This document shows, piece after piece, positions 51,101 through 56,890 of a DNA stretch of 56,890 nt; the stretch's first letter is position 1; each line of letters opens with the position of its first letter. Position numbers and translations under genes: made by a program. The DNA comes from Phycisphaerales bacterium (GTDB taxonomy: Bacteria > Planctomycetota > Phycisphaerae > Phycisphaerales > UBA1924), in assembly GCA_027083355.1 (NCBI GenBank), contig JALWOY010000142.1:1-56890 (forward strand), in the 5' to 3' direction. Under the pieces are notes generated by a model, which ran no database searches, had not been told where the DNA came from, and saw only the letters and a list, made by a program, of their open reading frames with translations.

Positions 51101-51366
51101 ACGACTCCGTCGCCGACAGCGAGATCACCGCGGAGGCCTTCTTGGCCTATCTCCGTGACAACACCGAGACTTGGGGCGACGCCATCAGCGAGATCGAGCG
51201 TCTGCGCAAGATTGTCGGTGAGGCCCGGATGCTCGGGCTCACCGAAGAGGAGATCGTCAAGGTCAAGTCCGCTCTTGTCCGCGACACCAAGCCGGAGAAC
51301 CTCGCCTCCAAGGTCTTCACCGACCTGATCGACCCGGGCGAGCCGCTCCTGCTCGGCGTCCGTTGA
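42163..51366 (+). CDS. Giant TpsA-type filamentous haemagglutinin-like exoprotein
   Basis: About 3067 residues. After a long basic signal region (RRLITAGVLAGLTSVPALAG) comes a clear two-partner-secretion domain: QRAIINYESFNLNRAESVRF, SSSVLNRIMNG and NVYFVNPAGIYFGRNAVINV. The next ~2500 residues are a repetitive beta-helix rich in Asn, Asp, Gly and Ala, with related modules near 44.5, 45.8 and 46.2 kb (LGTTLSFNDD, LGTTLDFQAD). The last ~280 residues are not beta-helix and include coiled, charged segments (TWGDAISEIERLRKIVGEAR). No CdiA-like toxin tip or immunity gene is visible. Two RGD triplets occur. A role in adhesion is inferred. Confidence 0.85.
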   Translation: MSNRQTKNRASAAPRHGHDRSGRGGARRLITAGVLAGLTSVPALAGPRGEQVVHGSAVFNRHGNSTTIRTSQRAIINYESFNLNRAESVRFIQPNASSSVLNRIMNGMPTGIDGSVFANGNVYFVNPAGIYFGRNAVINVGGIFAAAGNISNQDFLNNVNRFTDLSGEVINRGQINAVSGAHLVGRRVANFGQIVAPDGMITMTAGKDVLLGERGGKVFARIKGDAANPGSVENHGVIDAGSGQVIAGVGDHFALALYDTSRIRASSIRVAGGAHSSVRASGELDASNTAGSGGEIDVLGGKIALRNADLDASGTTAGGQIHVGGDFQGKGDRLRARATLVDANSTINVDASNGDAGSAVVWSDGATFFYGDISARGTGKGGFAEVSSKGRLDFRGSFDLRGALRNGTLLLDPKNIQVVANGTGPAATEADFDEFSDNASGSSLLDADLLSSWLNGAGAEVILQASNDIFFLNGANVVQNAGSDVDLRLTAGRRIMFLGGSVLSLDGGSLFATANAQGFVAGQRDAGFGSILVLGGAVVRSNTGTLNFTVDSTANATSTPGDLVLFGDVRAPVLNLAATYTNSRIGLVEDGDASNNTIGFGGRVNIDAGQFVAFLNQTGEWSFESLNVASPLIVFDANATGVTATGVGPSDGLTFTQLDRLGPVGLFTQNTTGFTFDGPTSLDAELTADSGVTFTGATGLFRDLAADGNIIFQQDVTLNGDIAMTLTDSDVSGDVIRFENGLFAGVAAPDLTLNLNGGGASFAQTGSDADPLGDVVVNDLGTTLSFNDDASMNSLTSLSGAGDIIFNGSINLSGVSADGVNSLNLAAGASTIQIFGDIDSFADINFASNVELHGGGTNTITLLNGGLLTFGAALDANAGENLSLNLNTGSATFTGAVGATNRLGDITVNDLGGALNFASTLMAGSLVSQSGTGAVTLAGTTDLDPTAANDPANERLVVSAADITIGDTVTSDLIDLTYTNSLSLGVLNAETVNVTADGTNLIYGLPDNIGLDVSSLRLETLNGGELTLVGTLPTIDLTGPAAGNVRNVAEARFISDNTLFFTGAGAGDAANWLFQDLLASANAGIVFSSTSPQLISWNDALDGVFAFNADADATGGADDLIAIASSDFTFGGTGGAFALRDNIVAAGDLAFDRDVVLHNGARRIDLLNAGNTITFSNTLTANAGTDLALGLNTGGVTFTGQVGDNAAGRLGDLVAEDLGTTLDFQADLFADSLTSTSGAGDIILGGNVDMAGVNAGGLNSLELIAAPTTIEIHGDITSAADAFFGTAAELRGDVLHTITMLNGSTLTFDSTLIDGDAGVPDALTLELAGGASALFNGDVGNNAAGRLGNVRINNLGSLVRFSGSLYASTLFVNNDGGPVAVVTLGDTIGGDVVDLDGVIGDNALDLDTTLTVVGSDITATAGGMLFNGHVGLAGGLTTTDLDGNIILNDGADVRGDRTISVVDGMIDIFQGDAPLSIPVLLNNTVADSALRLVSNDGLIRIESTANGSVIRSAAGAFNATLEADSVTGFIDLGSVAADGNALTLLDLDTTNGVNVFRGGRYFANTVMLNAGAGHVVATGPASVIFGDDNGATTATGLVSITGGNLVADPGQTIKLNALAAGGDVVLDGARTNGAGTTLDLNADDLITFGTGDTIGDGIRFARVNVHGSDASVQSAVFADELFFNPRTGTLNYGGGAGDMLIDAGEVATLNLGAVGTLFLGHDDPSTAGTFAGTTNLFGVSSLGDVIRVFGVTNVDGIFDARDGQLHLYGPVTLMDNAGLSTSNAGQGMFFYDSLDVMANNSLTSNGGPISFINLDPDGPGGPTGLAAINAAGGTADLTINTNGGRATLFNVGDATALTTFNVTADQVFFNGSTYNAGAQAYTSDEYRMLGDFSGVLPGQANFSGDTLAFNDASGLGGAEIRIANGIDFTALLTDAFTSDAALLGNPIGGLANQEVVVNAANSITFTDSIGFDGTGAPALADPTRFIGSLFLTSNTISLVNAMTSGTQVYTAPAGIALNGDRYQSLTAAPIAFNGTVNLAPPSGTTTVLTADGGSVVFAGAAVNGNDNTLVVNTGPTGVVNFAAGIDINNAAQDYTAGAYNFAGTATLSSDQPAAAILFNGGTLNMGGTLALQTAGPGANIALGNLVNLGGFDLDAFADGANSNVTFPALVSLGGETVRVRANGAATLGGIQNVGVAVLDLRSNQLAINGATLADRVLVRTFDPATGISLGDNTAGTLNLDNAELAFLAPVAGGANTLDIGETGYAGTIFVNNATINRDTMFIADGAGGLIRLVGLNGTGGLTAFDLSADEVRLGGPIGSDAGAFSLNITGPVNVFNTAAIRSNGGAVVFNNAINGLTDGGGFLDIDTTGGTLTLPETFGVIGAARALDRARFVGAPTLRLVGVNTEGNQFFDAGQIVLLDGAAFTALDGAMITFAAPTNALGSFSAQISGTNAASDIAFLGDLTGSGNAATTADLDAGTNGSVELLAANGFGAINIAGGTVTLGGDLAAINDLAIQASQTFITSDRRLSAGNSIALNTDLDSQGGPASLSLEDAITTLINGRLGADSPLASFTSSDQGTTTLTGGVLSNGRVTFRNDVLVSGDAVVQSLGDTAADGIRFLGTIDGATPGTGSLTLITDRTKGRLLVTDPILGTRRPDADVPLIELFGSVGLTNALDTIAFNVGTDLNGNAVDGRNFVPANATIVLGDSDAFRADGTLTNFTLNADNMLMGAREKLLTLGSLKADGSFARLSDMATIGDMLVGYTNVTILLREQGFVFDPTTQTAILDQATDFVAGGDMQFATITALQPLGLLVADPEFSLPGGDPTVTSNAGFFLFKALSEPVENLVIDAGVLLDPRADGPSNTNVAEAIAGAAPRQEQAEPAVAEPTLNQAALDALTRLQISLKNPSDPNYLVDLPESTAPAGVARVSRRRLEPSLVDTLVNTYRTSFFSTTTDPTGAVVQIDRRGEIQNTLADAVDAYDSVADSEITAEAFLAYLRDNTETWGDAISEIERLRKIVGEARMLGLTEEEIVKVKSALVRDTKPENLASKVFTDLIDPGEPLLLGVR

Positions 51367-51456
51367 GGCGGTCTATGAGCCCGAGTATTGATCGGCGGGT
51401 GCTCGCACCCCGGGCTGCAGTGTGGTATCGTGTGCGCACGAGAGGAACCGACCACC

Positions 51457-52662
51457 GTGGCGCTGATCGACATCGACAAACTCCTGAGCGAGATCTCCCC
51501 GGACCAGCCGTGCGGGCCCGATCTCGAATACGACCCGGATTTCATCGCCCTGATGCGCGACGCCGAGGGCACGCCCCCGAAGTTCACGCCCGACGGCCAA
51601 CTCGTCGAGGAGGGCGAGGACCCCAATTGGCGTGACATACGGACCCGGTGCGTCGCGATGTTCGACCGGACGATCGACCTCCGCGTCGCGATGGTTCTCA
51701 TCGACGCGCTGATGTGCGACGCCGGGTTGCCGGGTCTCCGGGACGGCCTCCAACTGCTCCGACAACTTCTGGAAAGGCATTGGGACCATTTCCATCCCCA
51801 GCTCGATCCGGAAGACGACAACGACCCGATGATGCGCATGAATCTGGTCGCCGCCCTCGCCGCGCCGATCGGCGCCGACGGCGATCCGTGGCGTTTCCAG
51901 CAGCGGCTTCGGGGTATCCCCCTCGCGGACTCGCGTCAACTGGGCCGGTTCAGCCTGCGAGATATGCTGATCGCCTCGGGTGATCTGCCGGCCACCGACG
52001 ACAACCCCCCGAACGAGGGGCTGATCGAGGGCGCCTTCCAAGATACCGACGGCGAGACGCTCCGCGAGACAGGCCGTGCTGCTGCGGAGTGTGTTGAGAT
52101 TTCGAGAGAAATCGACAAGTGGATCACGAACAAGGTTGGTGCCGGTCAGGCTTGCAATCTCGAACCATGGCACGCGATGCTGGCCGAGCTGAACAAGCGG
52201 CTGGCCCCACGGGTTGCGGCCCGGTTCCCTGCCGAGGCGGTGACTGACTCCGCAGCCGAGCCGGATGTTCAACCCGCACCCGGAGAAGGGGCATCCGGGG
52301 AGAGTGGGCGTGATCCGCTCACCGGCTCGATCACGTCTCGCGATGAGGTGCTCGTCGCGTTGCAGAAGATCCTCGATTACTACGCCCGTTACGAGCCGTC
52401 CAGCCCGATCCCCTTGCTGATCCGCCGAGCGCAGCGGCTCGTGCCCATGAGCTTCCTCGACATCATCCGCGATCTGACCCCCTCGGCGCTCGATCAGTTG
52501 AAGATCATCGGCGGCGAAGAATCCCTGCATACCCCGGCGTCGGCTCCAGCCACACCGGCGCCGGTCCGGTCGGCCGAGGCCGCGTCCCCGGCGTCCGCGT
52601 CGGCATCGTCCGACGGTGGGGATGAACCGATCCGTCTGGGGGCGGACTTCACGCCGAATTGA
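51457..52662 (+). CDS. tssA: T6SS protein TssA (ImpA_N family)
   Basis: About 401 residues. The N-terminal ImpA domain is clear: LLSEISPDQPCGPDLEYDP, then DRTIDLRVAMVLIDALMCDA, GLQLLRQLLERHWDHFHPQL and MMRMNLVAALAAP. The C-terminal region (GSITSRDEVLVALQKILDYY, SSPIPLLIRRAQRLVPMSF) matches the short TssA class. TssA links baseplate, sheath and membrane complex during assembly. The start is placed at GTG 51457 because AGAGGA lies ten bases upstream and the protein then begins with the conserved segment. A TGGTATCGTG motif lies about 30 bases upstream of the start. Confidence 0.88.
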   Translation: MALIDIDKLLSEISPDQPCGPDLEYDPDFIALMRDAEGTPPKFTPDGQLVEEGEDPNWRDIRTRCVAMFDRTIDLRVAMVLIDALMCDAGLPGLRDGLQLLRQLLERHWDHFHPQLDPEDDNDPMMRMNLVAALAAPIGADGDPWRFQQRLRGIPLADSRQLGRFSLRDMLIASGDLPATDDNPPNEGLIEGAFQDTDGETLRETGRAAAECVEISREIDKWITNKVGAGQACNLEPWHAMLAELNKRLAPRVAARFPAEAVTDSAAEPDVQPAPGEGASGESGRDPLTGSITSRDEVLVALQKILDYYARYEPSSPIPLLIRRAQRLVPMSFLDIIRDLTPSALDQLKIIGGEESLHTPASAPATPAPVRSAEAASPASASASSDGGDEPIRLGADFTPN

Positions 52663-52720
52663 TTTATTTTGTTCGGGATGTTGTCACGAAAGATTCCGGG
52701 CAATCGTCGCGGGTTGATGC

Positions 52721-52726
52721 TATGTT
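52721..52726 (+). promoter_or_regulatory. Possible -10 upstream of the sheath genes
   Basis: TGCTATGTT, hexamer TATGTT, in the most AT-rich part of the 166-bp tssA-tssB gap and about 100 bases before tssB. It may give extra transcription of the highly expressed sheath genes. Confidence 0.35.
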
Positions 52727-52828
52727 ATGAGAGCCCCTGACCTGTGGGACAGGGGGCGGTGGGGACGGTGCCGTGCGCACGCCCGCCGCGGTGGTCTGCT
52801 AGACCATGTCTGAAGAAGGGAGCGGCCG

Positions 52829-53344
52829 ATGGCCAAGGCGAGCAGTCAGAAATTCATCGCGCGAAACCGCGCGCCCCGTGTGCAGGTCGAGTATGACCTC
52901 GAGCTGTACGGCGCTGAGAAAAAGATCAATCTCCCGTTCGTGATGGGTGTGATGGCGGATCTCTCCGGCAAGCCGGAAGACCCCCTCGCCCCCGTCTCCG
53001 AGCGGAAATTTCAGGAGATTGACATCGACAATTTCGATGATCGGCTCAAGAGCGCCAAGCCCCGCGTGGCGTTCCAGGTGCCCAACACCCTCACGGGCGA
53101 GGGGAACCTTTCGGTCGATCTGACGTTCGAGAGTATGGACGATTTCTCGCCCGCCGCGGTCGCGAGGAAAGTCGATGCGCTCAACAAGCTGCTGACGGCG
53201 CGGGAACAGCTCAGCAATCTGCTGGCCTATATGGACGGTAAATCCGACGCCGAGGAGTTGATCCGCAAGGCCCTCAAAGACCCGAGCCTCTTGCAGGCGC
53301 TCTCCAGCGGCGGCGGGTCTGCCGCGAGCGAAGGGGGTGAATAA
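52829..53344 (+). CDS. tssB: T6SS contractile sheath small subunit TssB (VipA)
   Basis: 171 residues, the usual size. Family features include VQVEYDLELYGAEKKINLPF, VMGVMADLSGKPEDPLAPVS, KFQEIDIDNFDDRLKSAKPR and the helix MDDFSPAAVARKVDALNKLL. TssB and TssC form the sheath that drives the Hcp tube. A GAAGGGAG ribosome site precedes the ATG, and the stop is two bases before the tssC start, so the two are coupled. Confidence 0.95.
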   Translation: MAKASSQKFIARNRAPRVQVEYDLELYGAEKKINLPFVMGVMADLSGKPEDPLAPVSERKFQEIDIDNFDDRLKSAKPRVAFQVPNTLTGEGNLSVDLTFESMDDFSPAAVARKVDALNKLLTAREQLSNLLAYMDGKSDAEELIRKALKDPSLLQALSSGGGSAASEGGE

Positions 53345-53346
53345 CC

Positions 53347-54843
53347 ATGGCAGACATGAATCCCGAAGCACAGGCACAGGGCGCCGCCGAGACGATCGAG
53401 GCCGGCGAGTTCGCGTCGTTGCTCCAGAAGAATTTCAAGCCCAAGAGCGACCGTCAGAAGGAGGCGATCGAGGAGGGGGTCCGGACGCTCGCCGAGCAGG
53501 CCCTCAGCGACACGGCCCTTGTCAGCGACGACGCGGTCAAGTCCATCGAGGCGATCATCGCCGAGCTGGACCGCAAGCTGACCGAGCAGGTCAACCAGAT
53601 CATCCATCACCCCGATTTCCAGGCTCTCGAGGGCACATGGCGCGGCCTGCACCATCTCGTCAGCAACACCGAAACCGACGAGACGCTCAAGATCCGTGTG
53701 CTTAACATCTCCAAGAAAGAGGTCGGCAAGACCATCAAGAAATTCAAGGGCGCCGCGTGGGACCAGAGCCCGCTGTTCAAAAAGCTCTACGAGGAGGAAT
53801 ACGGCACGCCCGGCGGGGAGCCTTACGGCTGCATCATCGGTGATTATCACTTCGACCACAGCCCGCCCGATGTCGAGATTCTTTCGGGCATGGCCCAGAT
53901 CGCGGCGGCGGCGCATGCCCCGTTCATCGCCGGGGCCGATCCGGGCGTGATGAACATGGATTCGTGGCAGGAGCTGGCCAACCCCCGGGATCTCACGAAG
54001 ATCTTCGGCACGGCCGAGTACGCCTCGTGGCGTTCTCTCCGCGAGAGTGAGGATTCGAAGTATCTCGCCCTGGCCATGCCGCGGTTCCTCAGCAGAATCC
54101 CTTACGGCTCGAAGACGAACCCTGTCGAAGAGTTCGCTTTCGAGGAGGACACCGAGGGGGCCGATCACAACAAATACACGTGGTCGAATTCGGCCTACGC
54201 GATGGGTGTGAATATCACCCGAGCGTTCAAGACCTACGGGTGGTGCACCAGGATCCGTGGTGTCGAATCGGGGGGCATGGTCGAGGGGCTTCCGGTGCAC
54301 ACCTTCCCGACCGACGACGGCGGTGTGGACATGAAGTGCCCGACCGAGATCGCGATCACGGACCGCCGCGAGGCGGAGCTGGCCAAGAACGGGTTCATGC
54401 CCCTGAGCCATTGGAAGAACACGGATTACGCCGTGTTCGTCGGTGCCCAGAGCCTGCACAAGCCCGCCGAGTACGACGATCCGGACGCGACGGCCAACGC
54501 GAACCTCGGCGCCCGGCTTCCCTATCTCTTTGCGACGACGCGGTTTGCGCACTATCTCAAATGCATCGTCCGTGACAAGATCGGCTCGTTCAAGGAGCGG
54601 GCCGACATGGAGAAGTGGCTCAACAACTGGATCATGCAGTATGTCGAGCCGGACCCGGCCAACGCGACCGAAGAGGCCAAGGCCCGGCGTCCGCTCGCGG
54701 CCGCCGAGGTCATCGTGGAGGAGGTCGAGGGCAACCCGGGGTACTACACCTCGAAGTTCTTCCTCCGTCCACACTACCAGTTGGAGGGGCTCACCGTTTC
54801 GCTGCGTCTTGTGAGCAAGCTGCCGAGTCAGAAGGGGGGCTGA
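53347..54843 (+). CDS. tssC: T6SS contractile sheath large subunit TssC (VipB)
   Basis: 498 residues. Conserved blocks include ALEGTWRGLHHLVSNTETDE, SPLFKKLYEEEYGTPGGEP, GCIIGDYHFDHSPPDVEILS, SWRSLRESEDSKYLALAMPR and the C-terminal NPGYYTSKFFLRPHYQLEG. It pairs with TssB and lies in the same transcription unit. The next gene (hcp) is 159 bases away; a short T-run near 54862 is not preceded by a good hairpin. Confidence 0.95.
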   Translation: MADMNPEAQAQGAAETIEAGEFASLLQKNFKPKSDRQKEAIEEGVRTLAEQALSDTALVSDDAVKSIEAIIAELDRKLTEQVNQIIHHPDFQALEGTWRGLHHLVSNTETDETLKIRVLNISKKEVGKTIKKFKGAAWDQSPLFKKLYEEEYGTPGGEPYGCIIGDYHFDHSPPDVEILSGMAQIAAAAHAPFIAGADPGVMNMDSWQELANPRDLTKIFGTAEYASWRSLRESEDSKYLALAMPRFLSRIPYGSKTNPVEEFAFEEDTEGADHNKYTWSNSAYAMGVNITRAFKTYGWCTRIRGVESGGMVEGLPVHTFPTDDGGVDMKCPTEIAITDRREAELAKNGFMPLSHWKNTDYAVFVGAQSLHKPAEYDDPDATANANLGARLPYLFATTRFAHYLKCIVRDKIGSFKERADMEKWLNNWIMQYVEPDPANATEEAKARRPLAAAEVIVEEVEGNPGYYTSKFFLRPHYQLEGLTVSLRLVSKLPSQKGG

Positions 54844-55002
54844 GGCCGCGTCCGTCCGACATTTTTTCGGGGAAACGTCGCTTGGGCGGCGTTGCGCACC
54901 GCGTATTCCATCGCTTGACAGGGCGAGCGGTGATCGTGGGGGCCGGTTCCGGACCCCGAACCAGCAATCAAGAACGGCCGTTCCCGGCCGGGGAGATACA
55001 TC

Positions 55003-55503
55003 ATGGCATTCGATGGATACATGGAAGTCCAAGGGATCAAGGGCGACAGCACCGACAGTGCGCATACCGACTGGGTCGAGATCCAGGCGTTCAGCCACCA
55101 GGTGAATCAGAGAACGGGCGGTGCGGCCAGCGCTCAGGGCACCCACGCCGGCGGCCGCGCCGATCACGGTGATTTCATGGTCGTCAAGCGGCTCGACAGC
55201 GCCAGCGCCGCGTTGTTCATGCACTGCTGCTCGGCCAAGCCCATCCCGAAGATCGTCATCGAGCTTTGCCGGGCGATGGGCGACAAAACCGTTTTCATGA
55301 AATACACCCTCATCGATTCGATCGTCTCGGCCGTCAAGCCCTCCGGCTCGACGGAGGGCGACGATCTCATCCCCCTCGAGGAGGTCGCCTTCCGGTACGG
55401 GGAGATCCATCTCGAATACACCCCGACCGATCCGAAGGGCGGCGGCAAGACCGGTCCGGCGATCATGGGCGCCTGGAGCACGCTCGAGAACAAGCCGCTG
55501 TAA
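55003..55503 (+). CDS. hcp: T6SS tube protein Hcp (TssD)
   Basis: 166 residues, with the typical start MAFDGYMEVQGIKGDSTDSA, then IQAFSHQVNQRTGGAA, FMVVKRLDSASAALFMHCC and the C-terminal strands VAFRYGEIHLEYTP. It forms the hexameric inner tube that carries effectors. GGGGAG lies upstream of the ATG, and an intrinsic terminator follows the gene, fitting separate control of this abundant protein. Confidence 0.95.
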   Translation: MAFDGYMEVQGIKGDSTDSAHTDWVEIQAFSHQVNQRTGGAASAQGTHAGGRADHGDFMVVKRLDSASAALFMHCCSAKPIPKIVIELCRAMGDKTVFMKYTLIDSIVSAVKPSGSTEGDDLIPLEEVAFRYGEIHLEYTPTDPKGGGKTGPAIMGAWSTLENKPL

Positions 55504-55568
55504 TCCAACTGCCCCTCGGGGTGGCCCCGGTTTTCCTCGTGGGAGCGGCCGGGTCGTGCGATCTCTGG

Positions 55569-55574
55569 TACAGT
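55569..55574 (+). promoter_or_regulatory. Possible extended -10 between hcp and tagJ
   Basis: TGGTACAGTA, hexamer TACAGT, of the same family as the elements at 22616 and 42073. It lies just before the terminator hairpin at 55583, an arrangement that would place the hairpin in the leader of the next transcript. Confidence 0.35.
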
Positions 55575-55582
55575 AACGGGGT

Positions 55583-55609
55583 GGGGCCGGTCGGCTCCGC
55601 CCCTTTTTT
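55583..55609 (+). terminator. Intrinsic terminator downstream of hcp
   Basis: GGGGC and GCCCC, with an inner GG/CC extension, form a GC-rich hairpin directly followed by six T residues. It is 80 bases after the hcp stop. Some transcription must pass it, or restart after it, to express tagJ and tssE. Confidence 0.6.
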
Positions 55610-55684
55610 CTGCCCGGACGTCGACGCTTGGTGAGAGGGGGCCGGGTACTCGGGTCATCGCGAAGGCCGACCAGGGAGGCAGGC

Positions 55685-56497
55685 ATGCAGGCCGAGCAGT
55701 TCATCAAAGAAGGCAAACTCGACGATGCGCTCGCGGCTTTGCAGGACGCCGTCCGAAACGACCCGGCGAGCGCCGAAAAGCGTGCGTTTCTCTATCAACT
55801 GCTGTGCGTGATGGGCCGGTGGGACCGCGCCCTGACGCAGATCAACGTCGCGGGCGAGCTGGACCCGAAGAATCTTCTGATGGTCGAGTTGTACCGCAAC
55901 GCGATCCTGTGCGAGGCGTTCCGCGCTGATGTTTTCGCCGGCAAACGAACGCCGCTGATGCTCGGCGAGCCCCCGGCGTGGGTGGGACTGATGGTGCAGG
56001 CCTGTTCGCAGCTGGAATCGGGCGATGCCGCCGCCGCGGCCCGGCTGCGCGACGCGGCGTTCGAGGCCGCCCCGGCGGTTTCGGGCTCGATCAACGGCGA
56101 GCCGTTCGAGTGGATCGCCGACACCGATCATCGCCTCGGCCCGATCCTCGAAGCGGTGATCCAGGGCAAGTATTACTGGGTGCCGTTCGAACGTATCGCC
56201 GAGATCACGATCGACCCGCCCGGCGCCCTCCGCGATGTCGTCTGGGCGCAGGCCGAGTTCACATGGTCCAACAAGGGCAAGGCGGTCGGGCTGATCCCCG
56301 TGCGGTACCCCGGCACGACGGAGAAGGGGTCGGACGCGGCACGCCTCGCACGCCGCACGGATTTCGAACAGCTCGAAAGCGACTACTGCATCGGCCTCGG
56401 GCAGCGGATGTGGGCCACAGACGCGGGGGAATACCCCATCCTCGAAACCCGCCACATTGTGCTGTCGGCTGCGCCGGAGGGTCAGGCCGATGGCTGA
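55685..56497 (+). CDS. tagJ: T6SS accessory protein TagJ (ImpE family)
   Basis: 270 residues. The N-terminal TPR-like helices (QAEQFIKEGKLDDALAALQD, RAFLYQLLCVMGRWDRALTQ) and C-terminal ImpE blocks (DTDHRLGPILEAVIQGKYYW, VWAQAEFTWSNKGKAVGLIP) are clear. TagJ binds the sheath protein TssB in some systems and helps sheath handling. The start is ATG 55685, with AGGGAGG seven bases upstream. The stop overlaps the tssE start by eight bases. Confidence 0.9.
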   Translation: MQAEQFIKEGKLDDALAALQDAVRNDPASAEKRAFLYQLLCVMGRWDRALTQINVAGELDPKNLLMVELYRNAILCEAFRADVFAGKRTPLMLGEPPAWVGLMVQACSQLESGDAAAAARLRDAAFEAAPAVSGSINGEPFEWIADTDHRLGPILEAVIQGKYYWVPFERIAEITIDPPGALRDVVWAQAEFTWSNKGKAVGLIPVRYPGTTEKGSDAARLARRTDFEQLESDYCIGLGQRMWATDAGEYPILETRHIVLSAAPEGQADG

Positions 56498-56890
56498 GCT
56501 GACCCCTTCCGAACGCCTCCAGCCGTGCCTGCTCGACCGTCTCACGGACGACGAGCCGGGGAAGTCCGCGGAGAGCCGGGAGAAACGGGTCTTTACGACG
56601 GGGCAGATGCGCAACGCCGTGCTTCGGGATATCAACTGGCTCCTCAACACCGCGCAGAAGCTTGACCCCGGGCTCGAAGCCGAGGCGCCCGAGGTCGCGA
56701 CGAGCGTGCTCAATTTCGGCGTCCCGGATCTGTGCGGCGTGACATCATCGGGGATCGATCTGGCCGGGCTTCGGCGGACGCTGACCGCCGCGATCCGCGC
56801 CTACGAGCCCCGAATCCGTCCCGGTTCGCTCCGCGTCGAGATCGTCGTGGACGAGGCGTCGATGTCCGGCAACGCGCTGGCACTCGAGAT
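56490..56890 (+). CDS. tssE: T6SS baseplate protein TssE (gp25-like), cut by the window end
   Basis: About 133 residues are visible. The N-terminus ERLQPCLLDRLTDDEP, the central VFTTGQMRNAVLRDINWLLN and the later VATSVLNFGVPDLCG are the TssE/gp25 lysozyme-like pattern. TssE is part of the baseplate wedge together with TssF and TssG, which are probably next. It starts inside the tagJ 3' end. Confidence 0.9.
   Translation, partial: MAELTPSERLQPCLLDRLTDDEPGKSAESREKRVFTTGQMRNAVLRDINWLLNTAQKLDPGLEAEAPEVATSVLNFGVPDLCGVTSSGIDLAGLRRTLTAAIRAYEPRIRPGSLRVEIVVDEASMSGNALALE

Noticed and set aside
42163-51366. Contact-dependent inhibition (CdiA) protein
   Set aside because: No pretoxin marker such as VENN, no recognisable C-terminal toxin and no small immunity gene before tssA.
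54915-54920. TTGACA as the -35 of an hcp promoter
   Set aside because: No acceptable -10 lies 16-18 bases downstream; that stretch is G-rich.
55003-55503. Hcp as an evolved, effector-fused version
   Set aside because: Length (166 residues) and ending match plain Hcp; there is no extension.

Overview
The window looks like chromosomal DNA of a planctomycete, most likely class Phycisphaerae. The basis is very high GC content, single-strand gene runs, Cys-rich CPxC zinc-ribbon membrane proteins, a giant filamentous-haemagglutinin-type exoprotein, and a type VI secretion system (T6SS) with planctomycete-style accessory genes. This placement is inferred from gene content; no rRNA is present.

Layout. 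1-1134: the tail of an unknown gene, coupled to a type III polyketide synthase. 1163-6524: a small integrative element of about 5.3 kb in a tRNA-Leu(CAA) gene, bounded by a perfect 52-bp direct repeat. It carries a tyrosine integrase, a primase-polymerase, three small DNA-binding proteins, an iteron-like repeat cluster, a hypothetical gene and a DUF5681 gene, all on the minus strand. 6577-14824: housekeeping genes (M50 protease, Nudix hydrolase, PhoU-like protein, aldehyde dehydrogenase, glycosylasparaginase, EamA transporter, ABC-F ATPase). 14825-15631: an intergenic stretch full of repeats. 15632-22088: an MDR dehydrogenase, a lipoprotein, several small membrane proteins including three tandem paralogues, and a UbiB/ABC1 kinase.

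22657-56890 is a T6SS locus on the plus strand that continues past the right edge. In order: a 657-residue unknown protein, a TssJ-like lipoprotein, a pseudokinase-TM-SUMF1 giant protein (a PpkA/TagR-like fusion), a small opposite-strand lipoprotein, a TagH-C-terminus-like protein, TssK, TssL, TssM, a TagF-like membrane protein, a complete two-partner secretion pair (TpsB and a roughly 3067-residue TpsA), TssA, TssB, TssC, Hcp, TagJ and the start of TssE. TssF, TssG, ClpV and VgrG are not in the window.

The observations I consider strongest are: (1) the integrase frame is open through the att core and, in the excised circle, would join in register to a C-terminal tail ORF at the other end of the element; (2) the pseudokinase-SUMF1 fusion; (3) a type Vb adhesin/transporter pair inserted between T6SS genes; (4) a recurring -10 motif 5-9 nt upstream of at least nine start codons, which implies common leaderless transcription.
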